A stretch of 64,000 bases of DNA from Sulfitobacter sp. S190 (GTDB lineage Bacteria > Pseudomonadota > Alphaproteobacteria > Rhodobacterales > Rhodobacteraceae): the NCBI RefSeq assembly GCF_025141935.1, contig NZ_CP081120.1, positions 2,914,001 through 2,978,000 on the forward strand, given 5' to 3'. Of the stretch, positions 41,981 to 49,406 are shown one piece after another. The position numbers and the translations under genes are program-made. Position 1 is the first letter of the stretch; every line of letters starts with the position of its first letter. Below the pieces are notes generated by a model, which was not told the origin of the DNA, made no database searches, and saw nothing but the letters and a program-made list of their open reading frames with translations.

Positions 41981-42763
41981 TCAGGGGGCGGCGGGACGGG
42001 TGGTTTCGAGGGGGGCCGCATCGAGACCGAACTGCTTCATTTTCATCATCGCGGCCTGCGTGCGGTCTCCTCCGACCGACAGGACGGGGCCCGCGGCAAA
42101 GGCGCTCATCCCGATGCGTTTGGTCCAGCGGTGGAACACGGCCGGTACGATGCCGATGATGTAGAGACAACCGAGAGCGCGCGCCGTGACCGCCATTTGC
42201 TCCATCAGGATCGTCTGGATCCGCAGCCGCCGCACGGAGGTGACATTCTGGCTGACGAAGAGGCGGGTCGCTTCCCAGACCTTGTCGTGAATGGGCGCTT
42301 CGAAATAGAGGATGTCGGCGGGAATGTTTTCGAGCAGGCCCAGCTGCGCGTCGCGGATCATGTAGCTTGCCTGTCCGCAGCGCGCCGTGGTCGGGGTCAG
42401 CCGGATGCCACCGAGGATTTCTCCGTATTCATGCAGCACGACCCATTTCGCCTGCGCGGTATCGTATTGATCGAATTCCATCCCCGACACCTGTGGCAAA
42501 TCCCATCCCTTGTGATCGATAAAAGTCTCTCGACGTGCCTTGAGGTAATTTACGAAAAGTTCACCGTGCTGGTGGATGTTGGTGAAATCGAGGGTCGTGA
42601 CCCGTATGCCAGCTTCGGAGGTTTGTGGAATTTGTCGGTTTTTTGAGTGTAGGGATGCCGTGATGTTCTGTTGCGTCGTGCGGGCCGGCCGATGCTGCGC
42701 GGGCGTGGCGTTGACCGGCGGCTGCGACCGTTCACTTGAGGGGACATTCCTTTGATAGGTCAT
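41981..42763 (-). CDS. LuxI-type acyl-homoserine-lactone synthase
   Basis: A 260-residue autoinducer synthase of the LuxI family. Conserved positions are visible: the Arg-Phe-Trp set in RRETFIDHKGWDLP, the acidic GMEFDQYDTAQAKWVV, GGIRLTPTT and a late FEAPIHDKVWEATRLFVS. It should join an acyl chain from acyl-ACP or CoA to S-adenosylmethionine. The ATG at 42763 follows GGAAGTGTTAATT; it gives a basic, low-complexity head of about 60 residues (PPVNATPAQHRPARTTQQN region) not usual in LuxI proteins, which are about 200 residues long. No luxR gene is near; a histidine kinase is divergent instead. Upstream ATGs at 42865 and 42946 are possible but unsupported. Confidence 0.85.
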   Translation of the reverse strand: MTYQRNVPSSERSQPPVNATPAQHRPARTTQQNITASLHSKNRQIPQTSEAGIRVTTLDFTNIHQHGELFVNYLKARRETFIDHKGWDLPQVSGMEFDQYDTAQAKWVVLHEYGEILGGIRLTPTTARCGQASYMIRDAQLGLLENIPADILYFEAPIHDKVWEATRLFVSQNVTSVRRLRIQTILMEQMAVTARALGCLYIIGIVPAVFHRWTKRIGMSAFAAGPVLSVGGDRTQAAMMKMKQFGLDAAPLETTRPAAP

Positions 42764-42797
42764 AATTAACACTTCCGTCTTACTGACACCGAGATAA

Positions 42798-42850
42798 TCA
42801 CAAGTTGTGAGGACTCGCCCCATAGTTGCCACATTTTCGCGGCAATGGGG
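42798..42850. promoter_or_regulatory. Dyad and stem-loop between luxI and kinase
   Basis: In the 183-base divergent space, TCACAAGTTGTGA (42798-42810) is a 6-bp-arm dyad with a G centre. Next to it CCCCA (42818-42822) and TTGCC (42826-42830) pair with GGCAATGGGG (42841-42850), with a 3-base bulge and a 10-base loop. One may be an operator and the other an RNA or DNA structure. No classic lux box was recognised. Confidence 0.45.
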
Positions 42851-42946
42851 AGATATCCTTTGCATTATTGATAATTTTTTCGTCGATTTTTTCGCACGAA
42901 CTGCCCGAAACCCTACGCCCGCCGCGCGCATGACGAGGACCGTCAA

Positions 42947-44389
42947 ATGTTGAACCGCAGATTATTGGGCCATGCTGTCAGCGCGCAGCAAGACCCGCAG
43001 GTGATCGTCGGACAGATTCGCGACTACTGCGAGGCGGGAATTCGACTGCAAACGCAGCGGCGGATCAGCTTTGGTGCGGCGCTGCTGCTGGGGGCGGTCT
43101 ACATCAGTTCGGTCTATGCGCTGATCACGCTGATCCTGATCAGCCTGACAGAGATTTACGATACCCGCACGTTCCAGCTGTCGCGCACGCTCGACCGGAA
43201 CGACCCCGATCAGGTCCGGCGGATCATGCGGCGCATTTATCTGGGGATGCTGACGAGCGCCGGCACAATCGCGTTTTTCGCGATTTCCATGGCCCTGCTG
43301 GAACAGGCATCTGGGCATTTCATGGCCCTTTTCTTTGTGCTGTCGGCGGCGGTTTTCGCGGCCATGAACACCCATCAGCTGATGGCGGTGCTGGCGGTGA
43401 GGCTGCTCATTTACGGCGGTGTTTTCCTGTTCATACCGCTTTACGACATCATATCGCTGCAGGCGCCGCTGAGTTCCGAATTGTGGGTTCATTTCTTCAC
43501 GAGCGTCTTTGTCGTCTATTTCATCATCGACTGTTCGACGGTCGCGATACGGCTATACCGGACCAACCGCGCGCAGATGCGGGCGCTCAAGATCGAGAAC
43601 GAGCGGGCAAAGACCGCGCTGCAGGCAAAGACCGAGTTCCTCTCTACGGTAAGCCACGAACTGCGCACGCCGCTGACGTCGATAAAGGCATCGCTCGACA
43701 TGACGTTGTCGGGTGCATTCGGCGAGATGCCCGAACGCTCCGAGCAGGTTCTGACGATCGCGCAGCGCAATGCCACGCGGTTGAGCCAGTTGATCAACGA
43801 ATTGCTGGATCTGCAAAAGATCGAGGTCGGCAAAATGAAGTTCGACATGCAACCGCTCAACGTGGCCACGCTTGTCACGGGGTCGGTGGCCGATAACGTG
43901 TCTTACGCCGAAAACCTTGGCGTGACGCTGAAAATGCTGCCGGTGGATACCGGCGTTCAGGTGTTGGGCGACCAGCAGAGGCTGGAACAGGTGGTGACCA
44001 ACCTGCTATCGAATGCCGCGAAATTTTCGGATGCGGGCAGTGTGGTGAAAATCAGGGTGGAGGCCGACGCGGAGCACGTGACGCTGCAGGTCATTGACGA
44101 AGGGACCGGTTTGTCCCGCGACGATCACAGCAAGGTCTTTGACAGCTTCAGCCAGCTGGATGCCTCCGACCGGCGCAAAGTGGGGGGCACGGGTCTGGGG
44201 CTCAACATCTCCAAGCGGATTGTCGAGGCGCATGACGGTACCATCGATTACACTCCGAACCCCGACAAGGGCACCACCTTCACCGTCACGCTGGCGCGTT
44301 ACGAAAGAGCGCGGATGAAACCACTTGAGGAAGAGGAAGCGGCGCCTGCCGACGCGCCCGCGCTCAGGGCGTCGGGAACTGCGACATGA
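42947..44389 (+). CDS. Multi-spanning histidine kinase next to luxI
   Basis: A 480-residue kinase with about five predicted membrane spans (around 43-68, 100-118, 124-140, 147-165, 182-203) and little periplasmic mass, so the sensor is in or near the membrane. HisKA has FLSTVSHELRTPLTSIK (His237). The ATPase region has NLLSNAAKFSDAG, DEGTGL and GGTGLGLNISK. An acidic, alanine-rich tail follows. GAGGACCGTCAA precedes the ATG. It is divergent from the AHL synthase and has no receiver of its own; candidates are in the island at 47.6-54 kb. The end overlaps the flavoprotein gene by 26 bases, convergently. Confidence 0.92.
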   Translation: MLNRRLLGHAVSAQQDPQVIVGQIRDYCEAGIRLQTQRRISFGAALLLGAVYISSVYALITLILISLTEIYDTRTFQLSRTLDRNDPDQVRRIMRRIYLGMLTSAGTIAFFAISMALLEQASGHFMALFFVLSAAVFAAMNTHQLMAVLAVRLLIYGGVFLFIPLYDIISLQAPLSSELWVHFFTSVFVVYFIIDCSTVAIRLYRTNRAQMRALKIENERAKTALQAKTEFLSTVSHELRTPLTSIKASLDMTLSGAFGEMPERSEQVLTIAQRNATRLSQLINELLDLQKIEVGKMKFDMQPLNVATLVTGSVADNVSYAENLGVTLKMLPVDTGVQVLGDQQRLEQVVTNLLSNAAKFSDAGSVVKIRVEADAEHVTLQVIDEGTGLSRDDHSKVFDSFSQLDASDRRKVGGTGLGLNISKRIVEAHDGTIDYTPNPDKGTTFTVTLARYERARMKPLEEEEAAPADAPALRASGTAT

Positions 44390-45464
44390 AACGCTGGTCG
44401 ATCCAGTTTTTCAGCTGCCAGACGTGTCCTCCGGCGACGGGTATGCCCCAGAAGCTGCCTAGAGCCGATTTGCGCCCCAGGGAGATCAGCTTGAGATAAT
44501 CCGCCTGCGGGTGATAGGCGCGCATTTGCCCGCCCGACAGCTGCGCTTGCAGGTTATGGGCGAGGATGGGCGCTTGCCGTACGGCGTAAACACCGGCCTT
44601 GGGGCGCGGATCGTGGGTCATTTCGGCACAATCCCCTACTGCGAAAACGCCCGGTTCACTGCTTTGCAGCGATGCGTCGACCGCGATGAACCCGTCGGAG
44701 AGGGTCAATCCGGTGTCGCCCACCCAACGATGCGGCAGCGCTCCTGCAACGCCAACAATAAAATCTGCCGCGACCGGCGCGCCCTGTGACAGATGCACCG
44801 CGTTTTGCGTGACGTGTGTGATCGCCGTGTCCGCGTGGCAGGTTACACCGTTCCGCGCAAGCGCGCGCATCATCCGGTTACGCATCGGTTCGGACAATTC
44901 GGACAGCATGTCGCTGCGATCAAAAAGATGTACCCGCGTGTCGCGCGTCCCGCCCCGAAGCGCGTATGCCATCGCCATCGACAGTTCGGCCCCGGCGACA
45001 CCGCCGCCGATCACCGCGACATGCGCCGGATCGGACCCCGCGCGGTAGCGGTCCCAGGCCCCGGCAAAATCGGCCAGCGGTTTGGCCGGTACCGCGTGAT
45101 CGGCGAACCCCGCGAGGTCTGGCATCCGTGTGGTGATGCCGACATCGAAGCTGCACAGGTCGTAGGACAATGGCGCGCCGCTTTCCAAGCGGATCTGCCG
45201 TGTGCCCGGGTCGAGCCCGACCGCCCGCCCGTCGCACCATGTGCAATTCTCGAAATCGGTCAGGGCGGCGAGGTCAATCTCGAGCGCCGAGCGGGTGTAA
45301 TGGCCCGCCACAAACCCCGGCAGCATCCCCGAATAGGGCGCGACCTGTCCGGGGTTCACCACCGTGACATCGATACCGGGCCAGGGACTGCGCCGCATCC
45401 CGGCCAGCACAAGCGCGTGGGTGTGCCCGCCACCGATCAGGAGGAGCTGTTTGTTTCTGGTCAT
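44364..45464 (-). CDS. NDH2-like FAD oxidoreductase (SelD-associated type)
   Basis: A 366-residue pyridine-nucleotide-disulfide-type flavoprotein. FAD motif LLLIGGGHTHALVLAG is at the N-terminus, the NAD motif is AVIGGGVAGAELSMAMAYAL and the second FAD motif is PGVFAVGDCAEM. The N-terminal GGGHTH and the APYSGMLPG stretch resemble the flavin domain that is fused to selenophosphate synthetase SelD in many bacteria; here the protein ends where SelD would begin. It may be a membrane-associated NADH:quinone oxidoreductase-like enzyme. The ATG at 45464 is chosen as the one immediately before the dinucleotide-binding strand, with GCAGGACCG upstream. Confidence 0.87.
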   Translation of the reverse strand: MTRNKQLLLIGGGHTHALVLAGMRRSPWPGIDVTVVNPGQVAPYSGMLPGFVAGHYTRSALEIDLAALTDFENCTWCDGRAVGLDPGTRQIRLESGAPLSYDLCSFDVGITTRMPDLAGFADHAVPAKPLADFAGAWDRYRAGSDPAHVAVIGGGVAGAELSMAMAYALRGGTRDTRVHLFDRSDMLSELSEPMRNRMMRALARNGVTCHADTAITHVTQNAVHLSQGAPVAADFIVGVAGALPHRWVGDTGLTLSDGFIAVDASLQSSEPGVFAVGDCAEMTHDPRPKAGVYAVRQAPILAHNLQAQLSGGQMRAYHPQADYLKLISLGRKSALGSFWGIPVAGGHVWQLKNWIDQRFMSQFPTP

Positions 45465-46002
45465 CGGTCCTGCCGTTTCGCGGCACGGTGCCGCGCGCAC
45501 AGGTTTGGCTGATTGTGGCGCGCGTGTCCAACCATCTGCCTGATTGGCAGATTCACGATGCCGTAATCGCCACGACACGTTGACGCATTCCAGTGTCCAT
45601 TTTTTTTGACACTGCCGCCGCGAAATCGTGAAACGCGCCCCGAAATGCGATACAGAGGAGCCGTCGCGCATGTCATCCGACATCCCAGATGTTGTATTTG
45701 AAGGCCCCTCAACACCAGATACAGTTCCTGCCTACGCCGGTAGAGACCGCTTACATTGCATCCAAAATCGGGGGATCGCCCCACGGTTGATCTGTCAATA
45801 AATTGTTCCCAAAATACCGATCATCGTGTAGCATCGCACCAGTAAGTCATTGTTTTACAGAAATTAATGAAATCGCCCGGACCGGGCTGCGTTGCTTAAT
45901 CCCTCCGAACGTACTTCGGATACTACCCGGCAATCGATGCGCCAGCGTTGATGTCGTGGTCACAGCGGGAGGACCCGCTTCATCTGGCGTCGAGGACATA
46001 CG
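45465..46002. other. 538-base region with dyads, no clear gene
   Basis: No convincing gene fills this stretch. It holds a 17-bp palindrome at 45479-45495 (arms CGCGGCAC/GTGCCGCG), ATCTGCC-TGATT-GGCAGAT at 45534-45552 and CAGTGTC/GACACTG arms around a T-rich loop at 45591-45614. The first two lie upstream of the flavoprotein gene and may be operators. A possible small gene is at 45670-45801. Confidence 0.45.
45670..45801 (+). CDS. Possible small protein, 43 residues
   Basis: ATG at 45670 is preceded by ACAGAGGAGCCGTC with good spacing and opens a 43-residue frame (begins MSSDIPDVVFEGPST, contains two cysteines near the end). No family is recognised and codon usage cannot be judged over so short a stretch. 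It could equally be chance. It sits upstream of the GntR-type regulator on the same strand. Confidence 0.25.
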   Translation: MSSDIPDVVFEGPSTPDTVPAYAGRDRLHCIQNRGIAPRLICQ

Positions 46003-46677
46003 ATGAGCTTGAAAACTGCGAAGAAACCGGCCGCCAGAGACAAGGATGCTCTGACACGGACGCTCGAGATGGAAATCATTTTCGGGCGGCTTTTCCCGAA
46101 CCAGCGGCTGATCGAGGATGAATTGATGGAGCGGTTCGGCCAGTCGCGCCACCGCGTGCGCCAGTCGATCGATGCGCTTGTCCTCGGCGGTCTTGCCGTG
46201 CGCGAGACCAACAAGGGCGCGCATGTCTGCAGCTATTCGTCGACCGAGATACGCGAGATGTACGAATTGCGCAGCGTGTTGCAGACGGCCGCGCTGACCC
46301 GCATGGCGCTGCCGCTGGCGGCCGACGATATCCGCAATCTGCGCGATCTGCACGCCCGCCATGTCGCCGCAAGCACCGACGGCGACCTGACCGAGGTGTT
46401 TCACATCGACAACGCGTTTCACGCGGCGATCTTTGGCGCGACGCCCAACGCCGTGATGGCAGAAGCGATTGCCGTGCAGGCGAAACGCACCCATCCGATC
46501 CGCTCGCTGAACTTCAACAGCGATCAATATCTCAACGAGGCGCAGACCGAACATGCGGCGATGATCGATGCGTTGGAAAGCGGAGACCGCGAGACGCTGA
46601 TTGCCCTGCACGACCAGCACATCATGCGGCCCATGCACGCCTATCTTCAGCAGTACGGGCTTGACCCCAAAGCGTAA
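46003..46677 (+). CDS. GntR-family (FCD) regulator
   Basis: A 224-residue transcription regulator. An N-terminal winged helix (about 12-75) shows IIFGRLFPNQRLIEDELMER and GQSRHRVRQSIDALVLGGLA. A C-terminal FCD ligand domain (about 85-215) shows EIREMYELRSVLQTAAL and metal-binding-type residues in DLTEVFHIDNAFHAAIFG and EHAAMIDALESGD. CGAGGACATACG precedes the ATG. It is followed by an SDR dehydrogenase 15 bases later, so it probably controls use of the dehydrogenase substrate, likely a hydroxy acid or sugar acid. Confidence 0.9.
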   Translation: MSLKTAKKPAARDKDALTRTLEMEIIFGRLFPNQRLIEDELMERFGQSRHRVRQSIDALVLGGLAVRETNKGAHVCSYSSTEIREMYELRSVLQTAALTRMALPLAADDIRNLRDLHARHVAASTDGDLTEVFHIDNAFHAAIFGATPNAVMAEAIAVQAKRTHPIRSLNFNSDQYLNEAQTEHAAMIDALESGDRETLIALHDQHIMRPMHAYLQQYGLDPKA

Positions 46678-46692
46678 GGGACCGGCCCCGCC

Positions 46693-47439
46693 ATGCGACT
46701 GAGCGACAAATCGGCAATCGTTACCGGGGGCGCTTCGGGCTTCGGCGCGGGAATCGTGCGCAAGTTTCTGGCCGAAGGCGCGCGGGTCATGATCGCGGAC
46801 ATCAACGGGGACGCCGCAGATGCGATGGCCAAGGAGTTGGGCGACAAGGCGGTCGCGCAACGCGTAGATGTGGCCGACGGTGCCAGCGTCGCGCAGATGG
46901 CTGAGGCTGCGCAAAAGTTGCTCGGCCGGGTCGATATTCTGGTCAACAACGCGGGGGTGACCCACCTGCCCGCCGCAATGGAAACGGTGAGCGAAGAGGA
47001 TTTCGACCGTGTGTTTGCCGTCAATTGCAAATCCGTTTTTCTGACAGCGCGGTCCCTGGTGCCGGTGATGAAGGCGCAAGGGGCAGGCGTGATCCTGAAC
47101 GTGGCGTCGACCGCAGGCGTCAGCCCGCGACCGCGGCTGAATTGGTATAACGCGTCGAAGGGTTGGATGAACAACGCAACCAAAGGGATGGCCGTCGAGT
47201 TGGCGCCCGACGGCATTCGGGTAAATGCGCTGAACCCTGTGGCCGGCGAAACCCCTCTGCTCGCCAGTTTTATGGGCGAGGACACGCCACAGATGCGCGC
47301 GAAATTCCTGTCGACGATCCCGTTGGGCCGGTTTTCCACCCCCGAGGACATGGGCAACGCCGCGTGCTTCCTGTGCTCGGACGAAGCGGGCATGATCACC
47401 GGCGTTTGCATGGAAGTCGATGGCGGACGCTGCATCTAG
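46693..47439 (+). CDS. Short-chain dehydrogenase/reductase
   Basis: A 248-residue NAD(P)-dependent SDR enzyme. Cofactor motif VTGGASGFGAG, NNAGVTH motif, catalytic Ser in NVASTAG and the YNASK tyrosine-lysine pair are all visible. The aspartate in VMIADINGD after strand 2 suggests NAD rather than NADP. It oxidises or reduces an unknown alcohol or keto compound; the FabG-like ending GVCMEVDGGRCI is common in the family. It forms a pair with the upstream GntR-type regulator. Confidence 0.93.
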   Translation: MRLSDKSAIVTGGASGFGAGIVRKFLAEGARVMIADINGDAADAMAKELGDKAVAQRVDVADGASVAQMAEAAQKLLGRVDILVNNAGVTHLPAAMETVSEEDFDRVFAVNCKSVFLTARSLVPVMKAQGAGVILNVASTAGVSPRPRLNWYNASKGWMNNATKGMAVELAPDGIRVNALNPVAGETPLLASFMGEDTPQMRAKFLSTIPLGRFSTPEDMGNAACFLCSDEAGMITGVCMEVDGGRCI

Positions 47440-47468
47440 CGCCCTTTGATTCAAGGCTGTGGCGGTCA

Positions 47469-47504
47469 TTTCGAATTTTCCGAAATTTTATCGAGAATTC
47501 GAAA
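47469..47504. promoter_or_regulatory. AT-rich dyad upstream of receiver gene
   Basis: TTTCGAATT (47469-47477) and AATTCGAAA (47496-47504) are perfect 9-bp inverted arms with an 18-base spacer, 30 bases after the SDR stop and 109 bases before the receiver gene. There is no T-run, so an operator is likelier than a terminator. Confidence 0.4.
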
Positions 47505-47612
47505 CAGTTGCCTTTGAAAGCCGCCATTATTTCGCAATCTGTCCTACTTTCGCCACTTTTCCCCGCCAAGTTGCATGCAAACAAACACGCCTTTTGGCTT
47601 TGGAGATGGCAA

Positions 47613-48599
47613 ATGAAAATTCTGGCGGTTGATGACGATCCCATCATTCTCGAACTGCTGGTTCAGTTCATGGCGACAGTCGGCCAACACGATCTGGTCA
47701 CGGCAGAGAGCGGACCGGCGGCGCTGGCGTTGCTGGAGACGGCGGAAGAGGGCAGTTTCGACTGCTTCATGCTTGATATCCAGATGCCCGGCATGGACGG
47801 GATGGAACTCGCCCGTACGATCCGCGCCCTGCCCGACTATAGCGAAAGCCCGATTGTGATGCTCACCGCGATGTCGGAAAAGCGCTACATCGACGGCGCA
47901 TTTCACGCGGGTGCCACGGACTATGTAACCAAACCTTTCGATATCACCGAGTTGAAAACGCGCATCGGTGTTGTCGAGCAACTGGCCAAGTCCAATCGCG
48001 CCCGCACGGACAAGATTTTTTCGGCGAAATCGCTGCAGGGCAAGGGATCGGTCATGGAGACCGATGCCGTTGCGCTGCACGATCCGATGTCGCTGCACGA
48101 CGTCGATAATGTGATCGAATGTACGGCGATGGAGAACTATGTCGCGCAGCTGTCACGCAGCTCTCTGTTCGGCTCGACTGTGTTTGCTTTCACGCTGCGC
48201 AAGATCGACCAGATGCACGAGGCGCTGAGCGGTGCGGAATTCAAGTTTCTGATCGAGGATGTGGCCGAAGTCATTTCGGACACGCTGACCGGACATCAGT
48301 TCCTGATGTCCTACGCTGGCAACGGCACATATGTCTGCATCACCGAAAGCGGCTGGCGGCCGGATATGTCGCGGCTGACGGACCAGGTGAACCTGTATCT
48401 GAGCCGCGCACAAATCATGTCGAACGACGGGCAAGAGCTGCACCCCCGCGTCAGCAGCGGCTCTGCGATCCGTCTGGTCTGGAAATCCGGTGACCAGATC
48501 ATGAATGCGCTTGGCCAGGCTCAGGGAACGGCCGAAGAGGCGGCTATTGAATACGAACGGCTGAAAACAGACTTTTTCCAATTCGGGAGAACCGCATGA
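47613..48599 (+). CDS. Receiver protein with degenerate GGDEF-like domain
   Basis: A 328-residue protein. The receiver (1-125) has acidic residues Asp7-Asp9, phospho-acceptor Asp55 (CFMLDIQMPGMDG) and Lys107 (YVTKPFD). A linker leads to a C-terminal domain (about 165-310) with the fold pattern of a diguanylate cyclase: TVFAFTLRKIDQMHEALSG in place of the substrate helix and FLMSYAGNGTYVCI where GGDEF would be. The catalytic GG[DE]EF is absent, so it cannot make c-di-GMP and more likely binds a partner or nucleotide. TGGAGATGGCAA precedes the ATG. It is coupled to the Hpt gene by a 4-base overlap. Confidence 0.85.
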   Translation: MKILAVDDDPIILELLVQFMATVGQHDLVTAESGPAALALLETAEEGSFDCFMLDIQMPGMDGMELARTIRALPDYSESPIVMLTAMSEKRYIDGAFHAGATDYVTKPFDITELKTRIGVVEQLAKSNRARTDKIFSAKSLQGKGSVMETDAVALHDPMSLHDVDNVIECTAMENYVAQLSRSSLFGSTVFAFTLRKIDQMHEALSGAEFKFLIEDVAEVISDTLTGHQFLMSYAGNGTYVCITESGWRPDMSRLTDQVNLYLSRAQIMSNDGQELHPRVSSGSAIRLVWKSGDQIMNALGQAQGTAEEAAIEYERLKTDFFQFGRTA

Positions 48600-48946
48600 A
48601 CGCTGTTGCACTTGAATTGCCGGGTCTGGACCGGATCCGCGCGCGGTTTGTCGATATGCTGGACGAGCGTCAATCCACCATCGCACAGCATGCGCTGAAC
48701 GCTTGGGATGGTGAAACCGTCGAACAGATCAACGGCAACCTCGAAGCGGCAAAGGGGATATTGCACCAGATCGCCGGGACCGCAGGTACGGTCGGGTTTC
48801 AGGACCTCGGCCAAAGCGCGCATGAATGCGAGGTCGAGATCATCAACCATCTTGAAGGGCCCTATGCCGATCTCGCCATATGCCCGGGTGAAATCATCTG
48901 GCGGATCGACAGTTTCGTCGCGGCCTGTGCCCAGATAAAGGAATGA
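48596..48946 (+). CDS. Hpt phosphotransfer protein
   Basis: A 116-residue histidine phosphotransfer protein, all helical. The phospho-accepting His57 sits in GILHQIAGTAGTVGFQDLG, and the following helix with GQSAHECEVEII completes the four-helix bundle. It should carry phosphate between a hybrid kinase and a receiver; the receiver-GGDEF-like protein immediately upstream (ATGA overlap) and the hybrid kinase at 50.8-54 kb are the natural partners. A strong terminator follows. Confidence 0.9.
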   Translation: MNAVALELPGLDRIRARFVDMLDERQSTIAQHALNAWDGETVEQINGNLEAAKGILHQIAGTAGTVGFQDLGQSAHECEVEIINHLEGPYADLAICPGEIIWRIDSFVAACAQIKE

Positions 48947-48963
48947 AATCGCAAGACGTGTGA

Positions 48964-49001
48964 GCAAAAGGCCACCGCATCACGATGCGGTGGCCTTTTG
49001 C
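48964..49001. terminator. Strong bidirectional terminator
   Basis: GCAAAAGGCCACCGCAT (48964-48980) and ATGCGGTGGCCTTTTGC (48985-49001) form a perfect 17-bp stem with a CACG loop. It separates the convergent receiver-Hpt operon (+) from the CheY-like/kinase genes (-) and can stop both. Confidence 0.9.
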
Positions 49002-49018
49002 CTGGATGATGTTCTCTG

Positions 49019-49384
49019 CTAGCCCATGGCTTGCTTGATCTGCTCGCCCAACGACATGGGATCGAACGGCTTGCTGATCACCTCGGCGGCACCGATGGCG
49101 CGCAGTTCGTCCAGTTCGGATTCCTGTGCCCGCGCGGTCATGAAAACGGCGGGCGTGTCCTTCAGACTTTCCATCTTGCGCATCAATTGCAGCGTTTCCT
49201 TCCCCGTCATGCCGGGCATCATCATGTCGAGCAGAATGATATCGGGGGTGTAGGTTTCCACCTTGGCCAGCGCGTCGGGACCGGTTTCGCACTGCACCAC
49301 TTCGAATTCGCCCGACAGTTCGAGTGACAGTTTGGCGATCTCGCGGATGTCCGCATCGTCTTCGACATGCAATAGCTTGATCAT
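49019..49384 (-). CDS. Single-domain response regulator (CheY-like)
   Basis: A 121-residue stand-alone receiver. Asp9-Asp10, phospho-acceptor Asp53 (IILLDMMMPGMTG), Thr83 in FMTARA and Lys105 (ISKPFD) are in place. AAGGAGATATC ideally precedes the ATG at 49384. It is the last gene after the PAS kinase (22-base gap) and has no output domain, so it acts by protein contact or as a phosphate sink or relay receiver with the Hpt protein. Confidence 0.93.
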   Translation of the reverse strand: MIKLLHVEDDADIREIAKLSLELSGEFEVVQCETGPDALAKVETYTPDIILLDMMMPGMTGKETLQLMRKMESLKDTPAVFMTARAQESELDELRAIGAAEVISKPFDPMSLGEQIKQAMG

Positions 49385-49406
49385 GATATCTCCTTCGCGG
49401 CGATGC

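Noticed and set aside
42764..42946. Classic lux box in front of luxI
   Set aside because: No 20-bp element of lux-box form was found; the TCACAAGTTGTGA dyad is shorter and of a different pattern.
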